From NCBI GenBank assembly GCA_028718265.1, contig JAQUMG010000128.1:1-5464 (forward strand): 5,464 nucleotides of DNA, given 5' to 3'. Below the pieces are notes generated by a model that worked only from the letters and a program-made list of their open reading frames with translations, ran no database searches and was not told the origin of the DNA. Positions 1-4,392 of this stretch are shown piece by piece (position 1 is the stretch's first letter; each line of letters opens with the position of its first letter). A program made the translations under genes and the position numbers. The DNA comes from Candidatus Omnitrophota bacterium. GTDB lineage: Bacteria; Omnitrophota; Koll11; JAHIPI01.

Positions 1-191
1 TGGACATTTACGGCGCGCGGGCCTTTGTCCGATTTTTCTACGTCAAACTCCACGCTTTGGCCTTCTTGTAACGAGTCAAAAACCATTCCGACAAGGGCTG
101 ACTGGTGAAAGAAAACCTCACTGCCGTCGGTATCGGAAATAAAGCCGAACCCTCTGTCGCGAACTAACTTCTTTATTTTTCCTGCGTGCAT
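1..191 (-). CDS. csp: Cold-shock domain protein (CspA family), 3' end cut by window
   Basis: Small single-domain nucleic-acid-binding protein of the CspA family. Such proteins form a five-stranded OB-fold barrel that binds single-stranded RNA and DNA and acts as an RNA chaperone in the cytoplasm. The first 63 residues are visible and begin MHAGKIKKLVRDRGFGFISD. RNP1 is seen as RGFGFI (13-18) and RNP2 as VFFHQS (26-31), with the usual EGQSVEF and KGPRAVNV segments after them. The family is about 65-70 residues long, so only the last few are missing. The ATG at 191-189 follows a strong Shine-Dalgarno AAGGAGG (204-198) with a 6-nt spacer, which fixes the start. A terminator-like hairpin lies just upstream in the predicted leader and suggests RNA-level control. 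Family assignment is very secure. Whether it is cold-induced or constitutive cannot be told from sequence. Confidence 0.96.
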   Translation of the reverse strand, partial: MHAGKIKKLVRDRGFGFISDTDGSEVFFHQSALVGMVFDSLQEGQSVEFDVEKSDKGPRAVNV

Positions 192-197
192 GGTGCT

Positions 198-204
198 CCT
201 CCTT
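198..204 (-). promoter_or_regulatory. Ribosome binding site of csp
   Basis: AAGGAGG, a near-perfect anti-16S match, lies 6 nt before the csp ATG. It sits only 10 nt after the end of the U-tract of the upstream hairpin, so the hairpin and the ribosome footprint would be adjacent or overlapping on the mRNA. Confidence 0.85.
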
Positions 205-214
205 TTTTGGTCTG

Positions 215-254
215 AAACAAAAACCGCAAGGCTGACAATCACAACCTTGCGGCC
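215..254 (-). terminator. Terminator-like hairpin in the csp leader (candidate attenuator)
   Basis: Read on the minus strand, CCGCAAGG (252-245) pairs perfectly with CCTTGCGG (231-224). Three further inner pairs, TTG with CAG including one wobble, leave a 7-nt loop TGATTGT. The stem is followed at once by TTTTTGTTT (223-215). This has the form of an intrinsic terminator. Only 10 nt separate the tract from the csp Shine-Dalgarno, so no promoter fits between them and any csp transcript must include the element. It may be an attenuator. It could also stop transcripts arriving from pilZ, but csp would still have to read through it. A smaller inverted repeat (AAAGAT/ATCTTT, 270-255) precedes it. 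Confidence 0.7.
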
Positions 255-284
255 AAAGATATCTAATCTTTAGTCGCGATACTA

Positions 285-313
285 ATACTATACCCTTTTC
301 CTCCTTTTGTCCA
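285..313 (-). promoter_or_regulatory. Predicted sigma-70 promoter of csp
   Basis: Minus-strand TGGACA (313-308, 5 of 6 to consensus) and TAGTAT (290-285, 4 of 6) are separated by 17 nt. Transcription would start near 278, giving a leader of about 87 nt that contains the terminator-like hairpin. An alternative -10, TATAGT (292-287), has a poorer 15-nt spacing. The purine-rich spacer resembles a ribosome binding site but no suitable reading frame follows it. Confidence 0.45.
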
Positions 314-363
314 TGATTATTTTGGAATTCTCAACGACTTGCAAAAGTCGGATCCTGAAAGGG

Positions 364-837
364 TTATATAAATTGATACTTTTTCAACGATCTTATCTGT
401 TCTCTATTGCCCGTATAATGGATTATTCTATTTATATCATCCTGCTTTACTTCATTAAAATTAATGCCTGCTTCATCATTTTTTACCCAGGCAATGTTGC
501 CTTTTGCAAATATCGGTGCCGTATCTCCGGGTAAGCTGATTTCCAGCTGTAGGACGTTACCAATTTCGAAAATTTTGTCGGATAAAAAGAGGCGCAATCC
601 GCCCCTGCTGACATCGCTAACCCATGATATGCCTTCCGTTGCAGGGGTTTTATACTTTATGCCTAATGAGGCCTTGTAACGCGGATAAACTCTTCTTTCT
701 TTCTTAAAACTTTTATTTTTAAATTTATATGAGAGGGAGATTTCGGGTAATGTCTCGGCGTGACGGGCAATAGCGAGAACGATTGATAATCCAAATATCA
801 AAAGGCTTCCTGTCAATAAATGTATCTCTACATCCAT
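364..837 (-). CDS. Membrane-anchored PilZ-domain protein (cyclic di-GMP receptor)
   Basis: A 157-residue protein with one N-terminal membrane helix (about 6-25), a basic linker and a PilZ domain from about 47 to 145. Both parts of the cyclic di-GMP signature are present: RxxxR as R49-VYP-R53 in ERRVYPRY, and D75-x-S77-x-x-G80 in DVSRGG. The later strand AKGNIAWVKN (111-120) also fits the family. PilZ proteins bind a cyclic di-GMP dimer and pass the signal to motility, polysaccharide or pilus machinery; the target here is not apparent. The start chosen is the ATG at 837, 9 nt after GGAGG (851-847). An in-frame TTG at 870 would add 11 residues but lacks a ribosome site. The Shine-Dalgarno lies partly in the loop of a small hairpin (CGTGC/GCACG, 861-843). 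The gene has its own promoter and lies 113 bp downstream of the PAS gene. Domain call is strong. Confidence 0.92.
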   Translation of the reverse strand: MDVEIHLLTGSLLIFGLSIVLAIARHAETLPEISLSYKFKNKSFKKERRVYPRYKASLGIKYKTPATEGISWVSDVSRGGLRLFLSDKIFEIGNVLQLEISLPGDTAPIFAKGNIAWVKNDEAGINFNEVKQDDINRIIHYTGNREQIRSLKKYQFI

Positions 838-846
838 CCAGACGTG

Positions 847-851
847 CCTCC
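847..851 (-). promoter_or_regulatory. Ribosome binding site deciding the pilZ-gene start
   Basis: GGAGG with a 9-nt spacer to the ATG at 837. This supports the shorter 157-residue protein over the 168-residue reading from the TTG at 870. Part of the motif is in the 9-nt loop of a 5-bp hairpin (861-843), which might modulate access. Confidence 0.7.
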
Positions 852-871
852 GATAAGCACGGTCAATCAAA

Positions 872-884
872 ATACATTATGTAT
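872..884. repeat. 13-bp palindrome at the pilZ-gene transcription start (possible operator)
   Basis: ATACAT and ATGTAT form a perfect inverted repeat around one central base. It overlaps the end of the predicted -10 box and the expected start site near 876. The position suits a repressor site, but the sequence is AT-rich and short, so chance occurrence is possible. Confidence 0.3.
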
Positions 885-911
885 AATATCAGATATCAGG
901 GAAATTGTCAA
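883..911 (-). promoter_or_regulatory. Strong sigma-70 promoter of the PilZ-domain gene
   Basis: A perfect -35 TTGACA (911-906), a 17-nt spacer and TATTAT (888-883, 5 of 6) predict a start near 876 and a leader of roughly 39 nt. No intrinsic terminator separates the PAS gene from this promoter, so the PilZ gene may also receive read-through transcripts from the riboswitch promoter. Confidence 0.75.
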
Positions 912-950
912 GAAAACATCTTGCTTTGTGTTCACTTAATAATATTTTGC

Positions 951-2771
951 TCAAAGTGTCTCGCGCTCATTTACTTTTGTCTTTTTCCTCTCAGGTAATA
1001 TCCTCATAATAGTAGACACGTAGTCAGGGGTTCCTGCCGGAGTTTTATGTACGATTAAAACCTGGGAAACGGGTATTATTTTTCCGTCGCGGCTTAAAAG
1101 CGCTGTTTCGCCGCTCCAGATGCCCTCGCGGGTTGCCGTGGGAATTCCTTCATTCATAACGATTTTGAGTGCGCAATATGGATGGAAATCTGCTATTTTT
1201 GTATCGGTAATATTTTCGTCCTCGCTGATTCCTGCCACTTTCCGTCCTGATCCGTTAACATAAAGTACTTTTCCTTTTATATCGGCGATTCCCACAAAGT
1301 CGCTGGTTGCCTCAATTATCGCGGCCAACCGCGATTTTTCTTCTGCCATCTCTTTGTATTCGGTTATGTCGCGGCTTTCAGGGATTATAAAAATAACTTT
1401 GCCGGTTTCGTCCTTCACAGGCTTAAGAGAAAAATCGACGTAATGAAGATGCCCGTCCTTTGAAACATGAGTTGCTTCGAAACGCACAAATTCTCCCGCC
1501 GCCGCTTTTTTTACGGCGTCGCGTAACTTTCCCTGCATTTCTGCTGAATGCGTCCACCATACCGTTTCCCAAAAAGGTTTGTTTAAAGCCGCTGATTCCT
1601 CGATGCCGGCGAAATCCAATGAAGCCTTGTTTGTGTCCACCAAAATTCCATCGGTTGTCATTAAGCCGATAAATTGAAAAGTCTGGTCAAGAATGGCCCT
1701 GACTCTAAGCTGACTGTCTTTGAGCGCTTCCTCATTTCTTTTGCGTTCGGTAATATCCATAAAGGCAACCATCATGCCTACAGGATTTCCTTTTTCATCT
1801 TTTATAAGAGAAACCGACAGGATGACGTCCCTTTCCTGCCCCGCCTTATTCTTGCCTTTAATCTCGCCGTTCCAGCTTTCTTTCTTGACGACTTTTTCGC
1901 ATATTATTTTCGCAAGTTTAGGATGAAGGATAACGTTTGCTATGTTCAAATTCGCCAGCTCATCCTGTGTATAACCTAAAGCATTAGCAGCCGCCTTATT
2001 TGCATAAGTAACCTTTCCATCCATGTCAGTCATTATAAATCCGTCATAAGCATCGTCGACCGCGTGGAAAAATATTTTTCGCTTTTCCTCTGCTTTTTTA
2101 CGTTCTGTCAGGTCTCTTCCGCTTCCGGAAATGGCTATTGGGTTATCCCGGGGATCTTTAAGCAGCGAACTGGTAAATTCATAGGGAATATGCTTGCCGT
2201 CCTTGGAAATTATGTCGGCTTCTATGCATTCGGCACCGGTATTCAATGTTACTTCAGTGGCTATTGCCATACGCCGCCCGTCTTCCTCTGCGAAGAAATC
2301 CGTTAGTTTCATTGAAAATATTTCGTCATCGCTGTAACCCGTGATTTTCGCAAAGACTTCATTCCACTTGAGAAGCCTGCCCTTTAAATCAATAACATAA
2401 AAGGCGTCCTGCATGTTCCTTAATATGTTTTCATTAAAAGCGCTTGCTGCTCTCAACTCAAGCGTGCGTTCATTTATCACACTCTCTAGATCGTTCTGGT
2501 GCTTCTCCAGTTCTCTTTCTATGCGGCAGCTGCTTTTTAAGCGGCATATGTACAGGATTAAAAGCGAGAATATCAGGACGGGAGATAATATTAAAAGTTC
2601 ATGGATAGGAATTCTTTCATGAAGAGCTATAACCCATTTTTCAAATGTTTCATTAAGATGAAAAATGGATGCCAGAACGAGTGCTACAATGGCGCAAATG
2701 GCTATAACACCCAGGTCTCTGGATATATTCGCATATTTACAGCTATTTTGGACTTGATTTTTCTTTTCCAT
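951..2771 (-). CDS. Membrane protein with four PAS domains and no output domain
   Basis: A 606-residue protein. Two hydrophobic helices (about 20-38 and 58-77) flank a short loop and are followed by a charged probable coiled coil (81-110). Four tandem PAS/PAC units follow at about 113-225, 232-345, 353-472 and 481-595. The first three end in the typical linker: DLTERKK (220-226), DITERKR (339-345), DITEYKE (468-474); the fourth ends in the degenerate PERKKTK. Inner-membrane location with cytoplasmic PAS domains is inferred. PAS domains sense ligands, redox state or light, or mediate dimerisation; no cofactor residue is recognisable. There is no HisKA/HATPase, GGDEF, EAL, HD-GYP or methyl-accepting domain, and the frame ends cleanly at TGA (953-951), so it probably signals through partners. 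The ATG at 2771 has only a weak ribosome site (GGGGT) that lies inside the riboswitch expression platform. Cyclic di-GMP control of this gene is strongly suggested. Confidence 0.93.
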   Translation of the reverse strand: MEKKNQVQNSCKYANISRDLGVIAICAIVALVLASIFHLNETFEKWVIALHERIPIHELLILSPVLIFSLLILYICRLKSSCRIERELEKHQNDLESVINERTLELRAASAFNENILRNMQDAFYVIDLKGRLLKWNEVFAKITGYSDDEIFSMKLTDFFAEEDGRRMAIATEVTLNTGAECIEADIISKDGKHIPYEFTSSLLKDPRDNPIAISGSGRDLTERKKAEEKRKIFFHAVDDAYDGFIMTDMDGKVTYANKAAANALGYTQDELANLNIANVILHPKLAKIICEKVVKKESWNGEIKGKNKAGQERDVILSVSLIKDEKGNPVGMMVAFMDITERKRNEEALKDSQLRVRAILDQTFQFIGLMTTDGILVDTNKASLDFAGIEESAALNKPFWETVWWTHSAEMQGKLRDAVKKAAAGEFVRFEATHVSKDGHLHYVDFSLKPVKDETGKVIFIIPESRDITEYKEMAEEKSRLAAIIEATSDFVGIADIKGKVLYVNGSGRKVAGISEDENITDTKIADFHPYCALKIVMNEGIPTATREGIWSGETALLSRDGKIIPVSQVLIVHKTPAGTPDYVSTIMRILPERKKTKVNERETL

Positions 2772-2774
2772 AAA

Positions 2775-2826
2775 ATACCCCGAACATACGATAGCGCCAC
2801 AACCGCCACCCTAAGATTCGGGGTAT
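2775..2826 (-). promoter_or_regulatory. Expression platform: sequestering hairpin before the PAS start codon
   Basis: Read on the minus strand, ATACCCCGAA (2826-2817) is a perfect 10-bp complement of TTCGGGGTAT (2784-2775), with a 32-nt loop. The 3' arm contains the only Shine-Dalgarno-like bases (GGGG, 2781-2778) and ends 3 nt before the ATG at 2771. Forming this helix should hide the ribosome entry site. Only a short U-run (ATTTTATG) follows, so control of translation is more likely than termination. The same 5' arm can pair instead with an identical copy inside the aptamer (2875-2866). Confidence 0.75.
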
Positions 2827-2839
2827 AAAACACGAAAAT

Positions 2840-2940
2840 TTTTCATTTCGGTAACCAGTCAACCTTACCCCGAATTTTGGGCTTTAGGCACTTGGCTTTG
2901 CGTCCCACCCTTTCGGATGGTTTGCCTTTATCGTTGAAAA
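2840..2940 (-). ncRNA. GEMM-I cyclic di-GMP riboswitch aptamer
   Basis: The minus strand shows the GEMM-I order of conserved blocks. GGCAAACC (2926-2919) is followed by P2, CCATCC/GGGTGG closed by a GAAA tetraloop (2914-2911). Next come GGGACGCAAAGCC (2906-2894), the tetraloop-receptor strand GCCTAAAGCCC, the return strand GGGGTAAGG, and terminal GGTTACCG (2856-2849). P1 can form between TTTTCA (2940-2935) and TGAAAA (2845-2840). This matches the Vibrio cholerae Vc2 aptamer closely from memory, including the G equivalent to G20 (at 2926), which recognises one guanine of cyclic di-GMP. It lies in the 5' leader of the PAS gene, downstream of a good promoter and about 70 nt before the start codon. 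The family is established; the direction of control here is inferred. Confidence 0.94.
2866..2875 (-). promoter_or_regulatory. Antisequester strand within the aptamer P3 region
   Basis: ATTCGGGGTA (2875-2866) is the return side of aptamer P3. It is also a perfect 10-bp complement of TACCCCGAAT (2825-2816) in the platform. Its core TTCGGGGTA is repeated exactly at 2784-2776 next to the PAS start codon. The two copies therefore compete for the same partner, which links ligand-stabilised folding of the aptamer to exposure of the start region. Confidence 0.7.
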
Positions 2941-2952
2941 TTTCTTTCAACG
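2932..2952 (-). other. 5' hairpin competing with aptamer P1
   Basis: CGTTGAAA (2952-2945) and TTTCAACG (2939-2932) form a perfect 8-bp stem with a GAAAT loop. It would begin about 16 nt after the predicted transcription start. Its 3' arm shares bases 2935-2939 with the 5' strand of the predicted P1, so the hairpin and P1 cannot both form fully. It may merely protect the 5' end of the mRNA. Confidence 0.55.
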
Positions 2953-2974
2953 TTTACATGATTCTTCTACTATA

Positions 2975-3003
2975 AGTATACCTGATAAAAGCACATATAT
3001 CAA
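2975..3003 (-). promoter_or_regulatory. Sigma-70 promoter of the riboswitch-PAS transcript
   Basis: TTGATA (3003-2998, 5 of 6) and TATACT (2980-2975, 5 of 6) are separated by 17 nt. The predicted start is near 2968, about 28 nt before the aptamer P1 strand, giving a leader of about 197 nt to the PAS ATG. Its placement immediately upstream of a riboswitch adds support. Confidence 0.75.
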
Positions 3004-3145
3004 TCCAGGTGAACTACCTTTTTCATTATTAACTTCTGATTTTTTCTAGCCTTAAAATATTATACTATTTGTACTGCTAGGTTTTTGTTATTATTAACGC
3101 GGCAGGCCTTCCGGAGCTGTCTTAAGGATAATAGAGATACGCTCC
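3004..3145. other. AT-rich intergenic stretch without a recognisable gene
   Basis: This is the remainder of the 374-bp gap between the acyltransferase stop and the PAS start, the other part being promoter and riboswitch. It contains a lone minus-strand TATAAT (3064-3059) without a credible -35, and a 5-bp inverted repeat (CTAGC/GCTAG) with a 26-nt loop. I see no convincing terminator for the acyltransferase gene and no coding potential. Confidence 0.5.
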
Positions 3146-4315
3146 TTACTTGAAAACATTCCTTGATTCTGTGTCCTGCGGGGTCATCATATTAAATAAT
3201 ACCGGAATGGTTTTATTGAGAAGCGGGTTAGAATGTCTCATATACATATTAAGGGCAATGATGCTGGAACCCATATCTTTTTTCGGATCGAGGGTCGTAA
3301 TGCCCATGTCGATACAATCCATCCCTGTTTCGATGGCCAATTCGATTGTCTTATAAAAAAGGTTGAAATATATACAGTACTCTTTATTATAATCATAATC
3401 GAGGCCGGGGAATTTTGATATCAGGGTTTTACCGTTAAAAAGCAAAAGCATATAACCAATGAGCCTGTTGTCTTTCATCGCTTTTATGATAACTGCTTTT
3501 TCTCCGAGATATTTGCTGATGTTTCGGAAAAAGCTTTCGGGTAGTTGCTCCCGTTTAATTTCTTTTGCCTGGTTGTAGACGTTATCGTACAATCGTTTCA
3601 GTTCGGGCGCTTCGTCTGAAAAATTTCTCGCTACATGCATGGATACATTCGCTTTAGCGCATTTATCCATACGCTTGACTATTTTCCGCCTGTAATTGCT
3701 GTGCATGGAATCCAGATACTCGTCGAAAGTTTTCCATCTGACCTTAATCTCGGCCTTCGGCAGATTGTGGAGTGTCATGTATCCGCGCTCTTTCAAAAGA
3801 TCATAAAATTCCATTTCCTCATTATAAAAATCGCGGAACAGGATAAAGTTGATACCGAGTTCTTTTGCCAACTCCTCTATTGTATGGGAGATAAGCTGCA
3901 GCGTTTCGGCGGTCTTTGCGCCATCCTTAAGTGATACGGTGTTTCCTGCCGATACAGGGGGTCCGCATTCAAGGGATTGCAGGATAAAAAAATTCTTCCA
4001 CTTCCGCCTGACCATATTAATAACTTTTTTTGCGGGTCCGCGGAAACACAGGTCCAGCTCTGTGCGGATAAAATAAACCGAGGCATGCGCTATGATTTCA
4101 TCGCCGTCATATACGACGGGATAGTAGCACCTCCCGTCGCCGAAACCTGATTTCTCTACGGCTTCAACAAACTTATGCGTACATAATATCCGGTCTTTGC
4201 CGACAATAGCATCCCACGCATACTCATTCACCTCAGTGATGCTTCTGTGTATTTTAACCCTGATGCCGGTCTTGCCGCCAAGGCGGATTTCGCTATTAAG
4301 GATTGACGTTTCCAA
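3146..4315 (-). CDS. GNAT-fold N-acyltransferase, BioF2-like/FemAB-like
   Basis: A 389-residue protein without signal peptide or membrane helix, likely cytoplasmic. It looks like the two-lobed GNAT-type family grouped under Acetyltransf_6 (BioF2-like) and related to FemAB ligases, which transfer acyl or aminoacyl groups to amines. Landmarks are ECGPPVSAGN (116-125) in the first half, the basic stretch FDEYLDSMHSNYRRKIVKRM (197-216), and the C-terminal core with YFNLFYKTIELAIETGMDCI (316-335) followed by DMGITTLDPKKDMGS (336-350). Substrate is unknown; cell-envelope or lipid precursors are possible but not shown by context. The start is TTG at 4315, 7 nt after AAAGGAG (4329-4323). An ATG at 4319 is out of frame and stops after seven codons. 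The next in-frame methionine is residue 101, so TTG is well supported. It lies 77 bp after the beta-helix gene. Fold family is fairly secure, activity uncertain. Confidence 0.83.
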   Translation of the reverse strand: METSILNSEIRLGGKTGIRVKIHRSITEVNEYAWDAIVGKDRILCTHKFVEAVEKSGFGDGRCYYPVVYDGDEIIAHASVYFIRTELDLCFRGPAKKVINMVRRKWKNFFILQSLECGPPVSAGNTVSLKDGAKTAETLQLISHTIEELAKELGINFILFRDFYNEEMEFYDLLKERGYMTLHNLPKAEIKVRWKTFDEYLDSMHSNYRRKIVKRMDKCAKANVSMHVARNFSDEAPELKRLYDNVYNQAKEIKREQLPESFFRNISKYLGEKAVIIKAMKDNRLIGYMLLLFNGKTLISKFPGLDYDYNKEYCIYFNLFYKTIELAIETGMDCIDMGITTLDPKKDMGSSIIALNMYMRHSNPLLNKTIPVLFNMMTPQDTESRNVFK

Positions 4316-4322
4316 GCATTTA

Positions 4323-4329
4323 CTCCTTT
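4323..4329 (-). promoter_or_regulatory. Ribosome binding site deciding the TTG start of the acyltransferase
   Basis: AAAGGAG lies 7 nt before TTG 4315-4313. Its distance to the nearby out-of-frame ATG at 4319 is only 3 nt, which is too short for efficient initiation there. Confidence 0.75.
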
Positions 4330-4335
4330 GGTGAT

Positions 4336-4341
4336 ATTATA
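4336..4341 (-). promoter_or_regulatory. Possible -10 element of the acyltransferase gene
   Basis: A perfect TATAAT. No good -35 lies 16-18 nt upstream (GCACAT at 4364-4359), and the predicted start near 4329 would leave a leader of only about 14 nt. Direct repeats occupy the upstream region and might bind an activator. A weak or activator-dependent promoter is possible; read-through from the upstream gene is the alternative. Confidence 0.4.
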
Positions 4342-4349
4342 CCACATTT

Positions 4350-4379
4350 ATCTGAAAGATGTGCCATGGGAATCTGAAA
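4350..4379 (-). repeat. Two TTTCAGAT direct repeats 22 bp apart
   Basis: TTTCAGAT occurs on the minus strand at 4379-4372 and 4357-4350. The repeats are 22 bp apart, close to two helical turns, and lie just upstream of the TATAAT. The placement resembles a tandem activator site filling in for the missing -35. The repeats are short, and no regulator is identified nearby. Confidence 0.35.
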
Positions 4380-4392
4380 TATATTGGGTATT

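Noticed and set aside
293..313. Purine-rich AAAGGAGG with an adjacent ATG as a leader peptide before csp
   Set aside because: The ATG precedes the purine run rather than following it, and its frame ends after eight codons; the region is better explained as a promoter spacer.
335..350. Hairpin CGACTT/AAGTCG just after the PilZ-gene stop as a terminator
   Set aside because: The 6-bp stem is not followed by a U-tract on either strand; it may be a weak 3' structure but is not an intrinsic terminator.
307..534. Plus-strand open frames across the window, such as this one and those at 464-679, 1674-1979, 3635-3934 and 4655-4861
   Set aside because: All lie mostly opposite convincing minus-strand genes, lack recognisable domains and ribosome sites, and have compositions typical of antisense shadows.
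911..925. CAAGA/TCTTG hairpin after the PAS stop as a terminator
   Set aside because: The stem is 5 bp with no U-tract and runs into the -35 box of the PilZ-gene promoter.
2775..2826. Platform hairpin as a classical intrinsic terminator
   Set aside because: It has a 32-nt loop and only four U's before the start codon, so sequestration of the ribosome site is the better reading.
3007..3024. Small plus-strand hairpin AGGT/ACCT followed by T's as a terminator
   Set aside because: The stem is only 4 bp and no plus-strand gene precedes it.
3877..4086. Minus-strand frame inside the acyltransferase gene
   Set aside because: It is an overlapping alternative frame within a well-supported longer gene, with no motif of its own.
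4343..4368. TGGCAC upstream of the acyltransferase as a sigma-54 promoter
   Set aside because: The expected GC of the -12 element is absent at the required spacing.
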